The position numbers and the translations under genes are program-made. From positions 1-64,000 of the forward strand of contig DASZEJ010000058.1 of NCBI GenBank assembly GCA_035940955.1: DNA of 64,000 nt, in the 5' to 3' direction. Below the pieces are notes generated by a model. That model saw only the letters and a program-made list of their open reading frames with translations. It did no database searches and had not been told where the DNA came from. Positions 33,805 through 45,593 of the stretch are shown here, in pieces; the stretch's first letter is position 1, and each line of letters opens with the position of its first letter. The stretch comes from CADCVT01 sp035940955. Lineage in GTDB: Bacteria; Actinomycetota; Thermoleophilia; Solirubrobacterales; Solirubrobacteraceae.

Positions 33805-34608
33805 GTGACGGATGCCACGGGGGGTCAGGCGGAGCGTGGAGCGGGCGGCGCAGCGGAAGCGGGCCGCGCGACGGCAGCGAGCGGCGCGACGGGAGCCGGC
33901 GGAGCGGGCGGCGCGGCGGACCCCTCCCCCTCCCCGCGACTCGCCGCGCCGGTCGTCAACGCGGTCGTCCTGCGCGTCACCGACCGGCTGGAGACGCTGC
34001 TGTGGCGCCGGTCGCGGCCGCCGGCGGAGGACTGCTGGTCGGTGCCGGGCGGGTTCGTGCGGCAGGGCGAGTCGCTCGAGGGCGCGATGCGCCGGCACCT
34101 GGCCGAGAAGGTCGGGGTCACCGATGTCGGGCACCTGGAGCAGCTCGACTCGCACAGCGCCGACACGCATCCGGAGCTGTGGCTGCTCGACGTGTCGTAC
34201 CTCGCGCTTATCGCGCGGGGCGCCGAGCCGCAGCTGCCGCCCGACACCGAGTGGCACGGGGTCGAGGCGCTGCCGAAGATCGCGTTCGGGCACGCGGGCG
34301 CGATCGCCCGCGCGCACGAGCGGCTGCGCGGCAAGCTCTCGTACTCGAACGCCGCGTTCGCGCTCGCGCCGCCGCGGTTCACGCTCCGCGAGCTGGCCGA
34401 CGTGTACGAGGCGGTGCTCGGCTACGCCGTGTCGCCCACGAACCTCGGGCGCGTGCTCGGCCGCGACGGCCTCATCGCCGCGACCGGCGGGCACCGGCGC
34501 GCGGGCGCCGCCGGAGGGCGGCCGGCGGCGGAGTTCGCGTTCACGCGGCGGGAGCTCGTGGTGTCGCGGCCGCTGGCGGCGTTCAAGCCGCCGGAGGACG
34601 CGGGGTAG
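33805..34608 (+). CDS. nrtR: NrtR-type Nudix transcriptional regulator of NAD synthesis
   Basis: A 267-residue protein: a low-complexity Gly/Ala N-terminus (about 45 residues), a Nudix domain (residues 48-170, VPGGFVRQGESLEGAMRRHLAEKVG, a Nudix box with some degenerate positions), and a C-terminal winged helix (residues 185-260, FTLRELADVYEAVLGY, FAFTRRELV). NrtR senses ADP-ribose or NAD-related ligands and represses NAD biosynthesis genes. Its divergent placement from nadA, with nadC just downstream, strongly supports the role. Start GTG 33805 is 6 nt after TATGCT. Confidence 0.88.
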   Translation: MTDATGGQAERGAGGAAEAGRATAASGATGAGGAGGAADPSPSPRLAAPVVNAVVLRVTDRLETLLWRRSRPPAEDCWSVPGGFVRQGESLEGAMRRHLAEKVGVTDVGHLEQLDSHSADTHPELWLLDVSYLALIARGAEPQLPPDTEWHGVEALPKIAFGHAGAIARAHERLRGKLSYSNAAFALAPPRFTLRELADVYEAVLGYAVSPTNLGRVLGRDGLIAATGGHRRAGAAGGRPAAEFAFTRRELVVSRPLAAFKPPEDAG

Positions 34609-34651
34609 CGGCGGGCCGGAGCGGCGGGGCCAAGCGGCCAGGCGCGGCGCC

Positions 34652-35476
34652 CTAGTCGAGCGGCTCGAGGAGCAGCGACAGGTCGAGCGCGGGGGCGGAG
34701 TGGGTGATCGCTCCGAGCGAGACGAAGTCGACGCCGGTCCGGGCGATGTCGCGCAGGTTGGCGAGCGTGACGCCGCCGCTGGCCTCGAGCTCGGCGCGGC
34801 CGGCGACGAGGTCGACCATGGCACGGAGCTCGCCGGGGGTCATGTTGTCGAGCAGCAGCCGCGGCGCGCCGGACTCCAGGGCCTCCTCGACCTCGGCGCG
34901 GTCGCGGCACTCGACCTCGAGCGGCAGGTCGGGACGGGCGGCGCGGGCCGCGCGGACGGCGGCGCCGACGCCCCCGGCCATCGCGGCGTGGTTCTCCTTG
35001 ATCAGGATCGCGTCGAAGAGGCCGAAGCGGTGGTTGGTGCCGCCGCCGGCCGCGACCGCGGCCTTCTCCAGCGCGCGCATCCCCGGCGTCGTCTTGCGGG
35101 TGTCGAGCACCCGGGCGCCCGTCCCCTCCACCTCGCGCACCGCCCGCGCGGTCGCCGTCGCCACGCCCGAGAGCCGCTGGAGCAGGTTGAGCGCCGTGCG
35201 CTCCGCGGTGAGCAGGGCGCGCGCCGATCCCTCGACGACCAGGACGTCCCCGCCCTCGCGCCAGGCGCCCTCCTCCACCCGCCGCTCGATCCCCGCGCCG
35301 CCGTCCAGCTCGCGGAACACCGCCTCGGCGACGTCGAGCCCGAACACGACGCCCGGCGCCTTCTGGACGATCTCCGCGCGGGCGCGGGCGGCCTCCGGGA
35401 CGGTGGCCAGCGTGGTCGCGTCGCCGTCGCCGACGTCCTCGGCGAGGGCCCGGCGGAGGAGGTCGCGGTCGAGCAT
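34652..35476 (-). CDS. nadC: Nicotinate-nucleotide pyrophosphorylase NadC
   Basis: A 274-residue type II phosphoribosyltransferase with LNLLQRLSGVATATA, LDTRKTTPGMRALEKAAV, GGGTNHRFGLFDAILIKENH and the C-terminal phosphate loop (LEASGGVTLANLRDIARTGV, DFVSLGAITHSA). It converts quinolinate and PRPP to nicotinate mononucleotide. ATG 35476 lies 8 nt after TATCCT, predicting a leaderless mRNA. An upstream in-frame ATG at 35518 lacks promoter support. Confidence 0.95.
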   Translation of the reverse strand: MLDRDLLRRALAEDVGDGDATTLATVPEAARARAEIVQKAPGVVFGLDVAEAVFRELDGGAGIERRVEEGAWREGGDVLVVEGSARALLTAERTALNLLQRLSGVATATARAVREVEGTGARVLDTRKTTPGMRALEKAAVAAGGGTNHRFGLFDAILIKENHAAMAGGVGAAVRAARAARPDLPLEVECRDRAEVEEALESGAPRLLLDNMTPGELRAMVDLVAGRAELEASGGVTLANLRDIARTGVDFVSLGAITHSAPALDLSLLLEPLD

Positions 35477-35484
35477 GGCGGGGC

Positions 35485-35490
35485 AGGATA
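35485..35490 (-). promoter_or_regulatory. nadC -10 box
   Basis: TATCCT followed by 8 nt and the ATG, with no Shine-Dalgarno site in between. Confidence 0.5.
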
Positions 35491-35544
35491 GGCTCGGAGG
35501 CAGGCTGGCCGCCGGCACGCTCAGGCGGCAGCCCCGCCCGGCCG

Positions 35545-37290
35545 ATGTACGTAGTGATGGCCCACCCCGTCCGCCTCGCCCTGCTCGCGACCGTCGTGGC
35601 GCTCGCCCTGGCGGTGCCCGCCTCCGCGCAGGTGAGCACCCGCGTCGTCGGCGGCACGCCGGTCGCGGCCGGCGACTACCCGTGGCAGGTGGCGGTGCTC
35701 GACACCGCCGGGACGCAGTACTGCGGCGGCACGCTGGTCGCAGCCGACTGGGTGCTCACCGCGTCCCACTGCGACGTCTGGGAGACCGAGACGGTCCGCG
35801 TGAACTCGATCTCGCGCCACAGCGGCGGGCAGGTCATCCAGATCGCCGCCGTCAAGCACCACCCGCTGTCGAACCGCACCTCCTTTCCGCCGCCGTACGA
35901 CATCACGATGGTCCGGCTCGAGCAGCCGGTCGCCGGGGCCAAGCCGCTGGCGATCGTCACGCCCGGCGACCACGACGCGTTCTGGGCGCCGGGCGACGCG
36001 CTCACGGTCACGGGCTGGGGCCGCACGTCCGAGGACGGCTCCGGCAGCGACACGCTGCTCGAGGCGCAGGTCCCGCGCGTCAGCGACGCGGACTGCGCGA
36101 CCGCGTACGGCGCCGGCTTCGGCAGCGCCGACATGGTGTGCGCCGGCACGGGCGGCAAGGACACGTGTCAGGGCGACTCCGGCGGCCCGCTCGCCGCCCC
36201 GATCGTCGCGTCTCCCAGCAAGAGCGATCCCGACGACTGGCGCCTCGCCGGCGTCACGTCGTGGGGCACCGGCTGCGCCCGGCCGGAGTCCCCCGGCGTC
36301 TACGCCCGCCTCGGCAACCCGGTCCTGCGCGACTGGACGTCCACCACGCCCCCGGTCGCGGCGACGCCGGTCCTCAGCGGCGGCTCGAACGTCGGCGACA
36401 CCGTGACGTGCAGCCGCGGCTCCTGGACCGGCGGGAGCGCCTACTTCACCTACCGCTTCTTCCGCGGCGCGGCGCTCGTGCGCGCCTCCACCGCCAACAC
36501 GTACACGCTGAGCGCGACCGACGCCGGCAGCGCCGTGTCGTGCCGCGTCCGCGGCGACAACGCCGCCGCGACCGTCGACTCCGGCTTCTCGAACGCCGCG
36601 ACGGTGATCGCGCGCACCGTGCCGGTGAACGTCCAGCGCCCCACGGTAACCGGCGAGACCGTCGTCGGCCGCGAGCTGCGCTGCGAGCCCGGCACGTGGA
36701 ACGACGCGGCGAGCGTCACCACCGGCTTCCGCCGCATTTCCGCAGCGGGCGTCGCGACGCCCGTCTCCTCCGGCTCGGCGACGTACGTCCTGACGCCGGA
36801 CGACGCCGGGTCGACCATCGCCTGCTTCGAGGCCGCGACGAACGCGAACGGCAGCGCCGAGGCCCAGTCCGCGTCGGTCGGCCCGGTCACCGCGCCGCCG
36901 CCGCCCGTCCAGCCCGAGCCCCCGCCGAAGATCGTGCCGCCGCCGCCCGACCTGACCGCCCCGACCGCCGCCGTCCAGCACCGCCGCTGCCTGGCCCGCC
37001 GCTGCGCGGTCGTCGTCGTCGCCCGCGACGCGCTGCCGTCGGCCGGCGTCGCGTCGGTCCGCGGCCGGCTCACGTATCGCGTCCGCACGCGCTGCCGCGT
37101 CGGCGGCCGGGTCGAGACCTGCGTCCGCACGCGGCGCATCACGCTCACCGGGCGGCGCCTGTTCGGCAACGTCTTCCGCCTCGCGACGCCGAAGCTCCCG
37201 CGCGGCGCCGCGACCCTGCGGATCACCGCGACCGACAACGCGGGCAACGCCCAGGCGGCCGCGACCGTGACGCGGCTGCGGGTCCGCTAG
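35545..37290 (+). CDS. Secreted trypsin-like serine protease (S1) with Ig-like and Ser/Thr-rich tail
   Basis: A 581-residue protein. A signal peptide (LALLATVVALALAVPASAQ) is followed by a chymotrypsin-fold domain with activation-type N-terminus RVVGGTPV, His in VLTASHC, Asp in YDITMVRL and Ser in CQGDSGGPL, all intact. After about residue 270 come two repeated beta domains (VLSGGSNVGDTVTCSRGSW, VTGETVVGRELRCEPGTW), a Pro-rich linker and a C-terminal basic domain with paired Cys. Classic S1 proteases are uncommon in bacteria outside actinobacteria. It is probably extracellular and self-activating or processed. Confidence 0.92.
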   Translation: MYVVMAHPVRLALLATVVALALAVPASAQVSTRVVGGTPVAAGDYPWQVAVLDTAGTQYCGGTLVAADWVLTASHCDVWETETVRVNSISRHSGGQVIQIAAVKHHPLSNRTSFPPPYDITMVRLEQPVAGAKPLAIVTPGDHDAFWAPGDALTVTGWGRTSEDGSGSDTLLEAQVPRVSDADCATAYGAGFGSADMVCAGTGGKDTCQGDSGGPLAAPIVASPSKSDPDDWRLAGVTSWGTGCARPESPGVYARLGNPVLRDWTSTTPPVAATPVLSGGSNVGDTVTCSRGSWTGGSAYFTYRFFRGAALVRASTANTYTLSATDAGSAVSCRVRGDNAAATVDSGFSNAATVIARTVPVNVQRPTVTGETVVGRELRCEPGTWNDAASVTTGFRRISAAGVATPVSSGSATYVLTPDDAGSTIACFEAATNANGSAEAQSASVGPVTAPPPPVQPEPPPKIVPPPPDLTAPTAAVQHRRCLARRCAVVVVARDALPSAGVASVRGRLTYRVRTRCRVGGRVETCVRTRRITLTGRRLFGNVFRLATPKLPRGAATLRITATDNAGNAQAAATVTRLRVR

Positions 37291-38783
37291 GGCTCGCGCA
37301 GGACGTTGATCGTCCGCAGCGTCGGGTCGCTCGCCCCGTGCAGGCGCGAGCCGGCCTCGAGCGTCGCGCGCAGGTAGGCCAGCGTCTCCTCGGTGATCCG
37401 CTCGCCCGGCAGCAGCGCCGGGATGCCCGGCGGGTAGCCGGCGATCGACTCGGAGGAGATCCGGCCGACCGCGCGCTCGACCGGCACGACCTCGGACTCG
37501 CCGAGGAACGCGTCGCGCGGCGCCACCGCCATCTGCTGCTCGAGCGACGCCGGCGGCGCGATGACCGCGGGGATGGTCCCCGGCTTGTAGATCCGCTTGA
37601 CGACCTCCTCGACGTCGCCGGCCACCCGCTCGAGCGCGACCGGCTGCTCGCCGAGGCCGACCAGCAGCACGACCGTGGCCTGCGTCGCCAGCTCGGCCTG
37701 CACGTCGTAGGAGTGCTCGAGCGCGTGCGCGACCTCGTAGCCGGTGCAGCCGGTGCCGCGCACGTCGAGGACGATCTTCATCGGGTCCCAGTCGGTGACG
37801 CCCGGCCGGCCGACGCACTCCTCCCCCAGCAGCGCGATCCCGGGGACCGTGGCGAGCTTCTCGCGCGCCCGGTGCACCGCGCGCAGCGTCTCGTGCAGCA
37901 GCGCCTCGCCGTGGATCGCGAGCTGGCGCCGGGCGGCGTCCAGCGACATGAAGAGCAGCGAGCTGGGCGACGTCGAGCGGGTGAGGCGGATCGCCCGCCC
38001 GACCGCGTCGGCGTCCACCCGGCCGGTCGCGGCGACGTGCAGCATCGCGCTCTGCGTCAGTGCGCCGACGGTCTTGTGGGTGGACGTCAGCACCGCGTCG
38101 GCGCCCTGGCTGAGCGCCGAGGCGGGCAGGTCGGGGTGGAAGCCGAAGTGCGGCCCCCAGGACTGGTCGACGACGAGCGGAACGCCGGCCTCGTGGGCGA
38201 CCCGCGCGCAGCCCTCCACGTCGGCCACCATGCCGTAGTAGGTCGGCGACACGAGGAACGCGGCGCGCGCGCCGGGCGTCCGCTCCAGCGCGCGGGCCAG
38301 CGCGCCGGGATCGACCCCGTGCGCGACGCCCAGGTCGGCGTCGTACTCGGGCGCCACGAAGCTCGGCAGGCCGCCGCTCAGCACGAAGCCGTCGACGAGG
38401 CTCGCGTGCGAGTTGCGCTGCGCGACGACGCGGGCGCCGAGCGGGGCGAGCGCGAGGCACAGCGCGTGGTTGCCCTGCGTCGCGCCGTTCGTCAAAAACC
38501 ACGTCCGCTCGGCCCCGTACGCCTCGGCGGCGAGCCGCTCGGCGCGGTCGAACGGGGTGGGGTGCGGGCCGGCGTCGATGCCCTCGAGGTCCTGCGGCAC
38601 GTCGACCGCGAGCGCGCGGTCGCCGAGCGCGAACCGCAGGCCGGGGTCGGCGCCCGGGCCGCCCTTGTGGCCGGGGACGTGGAAGCGGCCCGCGCCGCGG
38701 AAGCCGTAGGCGACGACGGCGTCGAGGTACGGCGCGGTCGGCTGCTCGGGGAGGCCCCGGCCCTCCGGCTCTCGCGCCGCCAC
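37287..38783 (-). CDS. PLP-dependent Orn/Lys/Arg decarboxylase-family enzyme
   Basis: A 498-residue protein: GRFHVPGHKGG near the N-terminus, FLTNGATQGNHALCLAL, DQSWGPHFGFH, and the PLP lysine motif TSTHKTVGALTQ. The small C-terminal domain contains GYPPGIPALLPGERI. Family members decarboxylate arginine, lysine or ornithine to polyamines. The length matches the short Bacillus SpeA/YaaO-type enzymes. GTG 38783 overlaps the prfB stop by 1 nt (TAGTG), so it is coupled to prfB. Substrate not determined. Confidence 0.9.
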   Translation of the reverse strand: MAAREPEGRGLPEQPTAPYLDAVVAYGFRGAGRFHVPGHKGGPGADPGLRFALGDRALAVDVPQDLEGIDAGPHPTPFDRAERLAAEAYGAERTWFLTNGATQGNHALCLALAPLGARVVAQRNSHASLVDGFVLSGGLPSFVAPEYDADLGVAHGVDPGALARALERTPGARAAFLVSPTYYGMVADVEGCARVAHEAGVPLVVDQSWGPHFGFHPDLPASALSQGADAVLTSTHKTVGALTQSAMLHVAATGRVDADAVGRAIRLTRSTSPSSLLFMSLDAARRQLAIHGEALLHETLRAVHRAREKLATVPGIALLGEECVGRPGVTDWDPMKIVLDVRGTGCTGYEVAHALEHSYDVQAELATQATVVLLVGLGEQPVALERVAGDVEEVVKRIYKPGTIPAVIAPPASLEQQMAVAPRDAFLGESEVVPVERAVGRISSESIAGYPPGIPALLPGERITEETLAYLRATLEAGSRLHGASDPTLRTINVLREP

Positions 38784-39880
38784 TAGACGGCCGCCCGCCG
38801 GTGCAGCTCGGCGCGGACGAAGCCGTCGAGCTCGCCGTCGAGCACCTTGTTCGCGTCCCCCATCTCGAAGTCGGTGCGGTGGTCCTTCACCATCGTGTAC
38901 GGGTGCAGCACGTAGGAGCGGATCTGCGACCCGAAGTTCACGTCCTGCGCCTCGCCCTTCTCGCGCGCGATCTCGTCCTGGCGCCTGCGCTCCTCCAGCT
39001 CGGTGAGCTTCGCGCGGAGCATCGCCATCGCGGTCGTGCGGTTGGAGGACTGCGAGCGCTCGTTCTGGCACTGGACGACGATCCCGCTCGGGCGGTGGGT
39101 GATGCGGACGGCGGAGTCGGTCTTGTTGACGTGCTGGCCGCCGGCGCCGCTGGCGCGGTAGGTGTCGACCTGCAGGTCGTCCTCGTCGATCTCGACGGCG
39201 CCGGCGTCCTCGACGACGGGCGCGACCTCCAGCCCGGCGAACGAGGTCTGGCGGCGGTGCTGGGCGTCGAACGGGCTGAGGCGGACGAGGCGGTGGACGC
39301 CCTTCTCGGCCGAGTACAGGCCGTAGGCGTTGGGGCCGCTGACGCGGAACGTCGCCGACTTGATGCCGGCCTCCTCCCCCGGGCTGACCTCGAGCAGCTC
39401 GACCTTGAAGCCGCGCTTCTCGGCCCAGCGCATCTCCATCCGCAGGACCATCTCGGCCCAGTCCTGGGCGTCGGTGCCGCCGGCGCCGGCGTTGATCGTG
39501 ACGAGCGCGTCGCCCTGGTCGTACTTGCCCGCGAAGAGCCGGTCCTCCTCCAGCTCGGCGAGGTGCTGCTCGATCGCGCGCAGCTGGCCGTCGACCTCGT
39601 CGATCAGCTCCGGGTCCTCGGCGCTCAGCTCGGCCAGCTCGACGTCGCCCTCCAGCGAGCGGTAGAGGTCGAGCTTGCGCTTCGCGCGGGCGTACGCGGC
39701 GTTGACCTTGGCGGCGCGGTCCTGGTCGCCCCAGAAGCCGGGGTCCTGCATCTGCCCCTCCAGCTCGCCGACCTGGCGCTCGAGCGCGGGCGGGTCGAGG
39801 TGCTCGGACAGGCGCTCGAGCTGCTCGCGGACGGCGCTGAGCCGCTGCGGCAGGGACTCGGATGCGGCGGGACCGGCCAT
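38783..39880 (-). CDS. prfB: Peptide chain release factor 2
   Basis: A 365-residue protein with the catalytic GGQ loop in YRASGAGGQHVNKTDSAV, stop-codon recognition region SPFDAQHRRQTSFA, and coiled-coil N-terminal domain. It reads UGA and UAA. The SPF tripeptide diagnostic of RF2 is present. The gene has no internal UGA, so the autoregulatory frameshift of many RF2 genes is absent. ATG 39880 lies 7 nt after TACGCT. Confidence 0.95.
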   Translation of the reverse strand: MAGPAASESLPQRLSAVREQLERLSEHLDPPALERQVGELEGQMQDPGFWGDQDRAAKVNAAYARAKRKLDLYRSLEGDVELAELSAEDPELIDEVDGQLRAIEQHLAELEEDRLFAGKYDQGDALVTINAGAGGTDAQDWAEMVLRMEMRWAEKRGFKVELLEVSPGEEAGIKSATFRVSGPNAYGLYSAEKGVHRLVRLSPFDAQHRRQTSFAGLEVAPVVEDAGAVEIDEDDLQVDTYRASGAGGQHVNKTDSAVRITHRPSGIVVQCQNERSQSSNRTTAMAMLRAKLTELEERRRQDEIAREKGEAQDVNFGSQIRSYVLHPYTMVKDHRTDFEMGDANKVLDGELDGFVRAELHRRAAV

Positions 39881-39887
39881 GCCGCTC

Positions 39888-39893
39888 AGCGTA
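39888..39893 (-). promoter_or_regulatory. prfB -10 box
   Basis: TACGCT followed by 7 nt and ATG; identical hexamer and spacing to the nadA promoter. Confidence 0.5.
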
Positions 39894-39936
39894 CAAATCG
39901 GGGCCGCCGGGAGCCCGCCCGGCGCGCCCCCGGCCC

Positions 39937-41355
39937 CTACTCCTGCAGCGGCCCCTGCACGGTCAGGTACGCGAGCCCGCTGCGGCTCGGGCTCGCGTCC
40001 CGCGTGCCGCGGAACCGCGCGCGGAAGCGCCAGCGCCCGACCGACGGCGGGCGGAACGCGACGTTCGCGACGCCCCCCGAGGCCCGCACGCGGTAGCGCC
40101 GGGCGAACTGCCACCCCGCGAGCGGGTCGAACCGCTCGAGGTCCAGCGTCACCGGCCCGGCGGCCCCGGGCGCGACCTGGGCGGTGAGCGTCGCGACCGC
40201 GCCGGGCGCGATCGTCGCCCGCCGGCGACCCTCGACGAGTGCGCGAGTACGCGTGATCGCCCGCGAGGTCCGGGTCAGCCGGTAGGCGCCGGTCGCGCGC
40301 CGGCCGGCGCGCACCACCGCGAAGTACCGCCCGGGCCGCAGCCGCCGCGTCAGCCCGCCCTGGCCGCGGGCGAGCCGCCTGCCGCCCGCGCTCAGCAGCA
40401 CGACGCGGAAGTTGTGCTCGGTGTCGAGGTCGAGCTCGGTGTCGCTGCGGCGCGTGACGTCGAACCGGTAGAGGTCGACGACGTCGATCCGGGCCGCGTC
40501 GAGGCTGCCGCGGACGCGCTGGTGGTTGCGGATGAACCGCCCGGGCGCGAGGTCGTCCCCGCGGGCGCGCGCGGCCATCAGCCGGTAGCGGGTCGCCTGC
40601 CGCGCGCGCGACGCGATGGCCAGCAGGCTGTAGATCCCGCCCTCGTCTGCCTCGGGCGTGAAGACCATGTAGCCGCCGCACGACGCGCTCTGCACCGGCG
40701 CGGCGTCCTCGAACGAGTCGGTGCCCGGCGGGTAGAGCGCGAGCGGCGTGCACGACCCGCTGGCGAGGTTGAACTTGTAGGTGACGCCGGCGCGCAGCCG
40801 CACGGAGTACGCCGCGTTGGGGGCGGTGGCGCGGTGCAGCGAGCCGGTCGCCCCGCCGGCGGGCAGGCGCGGCCCCGGCGGCTCGGCGAGCGGGCGGCCG
40901 AACTGGAGCGTCAGCTGGAACGTGTCCGCGACCGAGTCGGCCTGCCGCGCGACCCTGACGAGGAACGTCTCGTTGGGGCCGACCTCGACCGCCACGGAGG
41001 CCCGCCCGCGGCGGTCGGTGGGGTCGCAGTCGATCGCCTCGAGCTCGGAGCGGCGCGCCCGGTAGACGTCGACGACCGCGTCGAGGTCCCCGTTGGCGGC
41101 CAGCTCGACGACCAGCCGGCCCTCGCGCTGCGACGTCACGCGGTACCAGACGGAGCCGGGCGCCGGCTCGCACCGCGACTCCTCCTCGTTGGGCTCCGCC
41201 GTCGCGTCGACGGTCGTGCCGTCGACGGTGGCCGGCGGCGTCACGGTCTGGGCGTTCGCCCGGTTGTCGTTCGGCGGGGCGTCCGCGAGCGCGGGCGCGG
41301 GAGCGATCCCGGCCGCGACGAGCGTGAGCGCCACCCACAGCGATCCCCTGCGCAT
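39937..41355 (-). CDS. Secreted beta-rich repeat protein, unknown function
   Basis: A 472-residue exported protein: signal peptide (LWVALTLVAAGIAPAPALA), an N-terminal part with PPNDNRANAQTV, SVWYRVTSQREGRLVVELA and DAVVDVYRA motifs that resemble bacterial pre-peptidase/PPC-like beta domains, a second similar block, and a C-terminal Ig-like module (RWRFRARFRGTRDASPSRS). No catalytic motif seen. ATG 41355 has AAGGAT 7 nt upstream. Likely surface or extracellular matrix protein. Confidence 0.75.
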   Translation of the reverse strand: MRRGSLWVALTLVAAGIAPAPALADAPPNDNRANAQTVTPPATVDGTTVDATAEPNEEESRCEPAPGSVWYRVTSQREGRLVVELAANGDLDAVVDVYRARRSELEAIDCDPTDRRGRASVAVEVGPNETFLVRVARQADSVADTFQLTLQFGRPLAEPPGPRLPAGGATGSLHRATAPNAAYSVRLRAGVTYKFNLASGSCTPLALYPPGTDSFEDAAPVQSASCGGYMVFTPEADEGGIYSLLAIASRARQATRYRLMAARARGDDLAPGRFIRNHQRVRGSLDAARIDVVDLYRFDVTRRSDTELDLDTEHNFRVVLLSAGGRRLARGQGGLTRRLRPGRYFAVVRAGRRATGAYRLTRTSRAITRTRALVEGRRRATIAPGAVATLTAQVAPGAAGPVTLDLERFDPLAGWQFARRYRVRASGGVANVAFRPPSVGRWRFRARFRGTRDASPSRSGLAYLTVQGPLQE

Positions 41356-41476
41356 GGGCGGATCCTTCCGCGCCGGGGGACGTGGCGTCAAATCGCTGCG
41401 GTCGGGCTGCTCGTCGCGGGAGGGCGCGCCGCGACCGTGCGCCGCCAGGTCGAAGGAGAGGTGCCGCGGCGCCCGC

Positions 41477-44311
<2,835 letters not shown>

Positions 44312-44317
44312 CCGCTC

Positions 44318-44323
44318 AGATTA
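44318..44323 (-). promoter_or_regulatory. secA -10 box
   Basis: TAATCT followed by GAGCGG and then the ATG; no ribosome site. Confidence 0.55.
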
Positions 44324-44389
44324 GCGGCGCGGAGCGGGCGCTCTCCACCGTTCGATCGGGTTGCGAGGGGCCGCTCGCGGCCCGCCGCG

Positions 44390-44728
44390 CTACACCGCCG
44401 GCTGGGTCGTCGTGCGGCGCGCCTGGCGCCGCTTGCGCCGCTTCTCGCGGTGCTTCTTGACCTGCCGCGCCATCTCCTCGGCGGCGAGGTTGACCGAGTG
44501 GTCCATGTCGCGCGTGGCCTCCTTGGCGCGCAGGGTCACGCCCTTCAGGTGCAGCGTCACCTCGGCGACGTAGCACTCGGGGTTGGCCGGGTTGCGCTCC
44601 TCGTACAGCTCGACCTCGAGGCGGGCCAGGTCGGACACCTGCTTGGCCACCTTGCTCAGTCTCCGCTCCGTCCGCTCGCGAAGGTCGTCGCTGACGGGGC
44701 AGTTGCGGCCCTTGACCTCGATCTGCAT
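44390..44728 (-). CDS. hpf: Ribosome hibernation promoting factor family (short form)
   Basis: A 112-residue protein with the RaiA/HPF fold: MQIEVKGRNCPVSDDLRER, ARLEVELYEERNP, CYVAEVTLHLKGVTLRAKE, DMDHSVNLAAEEMARQVKKH, then a very basic tail. It binds the 30S decoding centre and inactivates ribosomes in stress. ATG 44728 has GGGAGG 7 nt upstream; an in-frame ATG at 44761 would add 11 residues. It lacks the C-terminal dimerisation domain of long HPF, so it resembles the short type. Confidence 0.88.
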   Translation of the reverse strand: MQIEVKGRNCPVSDDLRERTERRLSKVAKQVSDLARLEVELYEERNPANPECYVAEVTLHLKGVTLRAKEATRDMDHSVNLAAEEMARQVKKHREKRRKRRQARRTTTQPAV

Positions 44729-44789
44729 GGAGGGACCTCCCTCGGTCTCTGCTTCGGCCATCTAAGGGTGGGTGGGGCACCGGCGGTTG

Positions 44790-45519
44790 TCAAGCGCCGC
44801 GGACCGTCCGCGCGTAGGCGACTGCGCCCACGATGCGGGTTCCGGCGCCGCGGAGCGCGCGGGCGCACGCGTCGAGCGTCGCCCCGGTCGTGTGGACGTC
44901 GTCGATCAGCAGCACGGCCGGCGGCGGGCTCCCGCGCACGGCGACCCCGCCGGCCCGCAGCCGGGCGGCCCGCGCCGCGCCGACCTGCCGCCCGGCGCCG
45001 CCGCCGCGCCGCAGGCACCGCACGACCGGCCGCCCGGTGCGCGCCGAGAGGCGCCGCGCGAGCACGTCCGCGGGGTCGGCCGCGGGCGCGCCGGCGGTCG
45101 GGCGCGAAGGGGACGGGGACGAGCGGCGCCGCGGCGAGGGGCGCCGCGGCGAGCGGCCCCGCGCGCGGCACCCCCGCCGGCCCCGCGCCCACCGGCGAGG
45201 CCGCCCCGGCGGCGCGCGGGAGCGCCGCCGCCATCTGCGCCGCCATCGCGTCGGCGGCGGCGAGGTGGGCGTGGAACTTCAGGGCGTGGACGAGCGCCCG
45301 GGCAGGGCCGTCGTAGGCGACCGGCGCCCACGCGGCCCGGAACGCCTGGCGCGCTGCGGGGCACGGCGCGCACGGGCGCGGGAGCGCGCAGCGCGGGCAG
45401 GCGTCGCGCAGCCACGGCAGCGCCGCCCGGCAGCCCGCGCAGAGCACGTCGCCGCGCGCGGCGACGCCGCACGCCAGGCAGCGGGGCGGGACGAGGAGCG
45501 AGAGGAGCGTGTCGAGCAC
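44790..45519 (-). pseudogene. comF: comF-like amidophosphoribosyltransferase, frameshifted
   Basis: The first 140 codons from GTG 45519 give a ComF N-terminus with a zinc-finger-like Cys set (CLACGVAARGDVLCAGC, CPRCALP) and LVPVPFAPDRRRARG. Around 45078 the frame breaks. The PRTase C-terminus (DPADVLARRL, LLIDDVHTTGATLDACARAL) continues in another frame to 44790. Consensus would read RGF-DPA, so two bases appear lost. ComF proteins assist DNA uptake or recombination. Either a real pseudogene or a sequencing indel in a GC-extreme stretch. Confidence 0.7.
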
Positions 45520-45593
45520 GGGACCTACGGTGCCCGGGAGCGGCGCGCGAGAGGGTGCCGGGGTGTGACAAGACTGCTGCGAGACTGCTTCGG

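Noticed and set aside
34704..38786. A 1360-codon plus-strand open frame
   Set aside because: It crosses nadC, the trypsin-like gene and the decarboxylase gene in the wrong frame or strand and shows no domain.
38783..39880. Programmed +1 frameshift in prfB
   Set aside because: The reading frame is continuous from ATG 39880 and no internal UGA with a preceding CUU-type slippery site is present.
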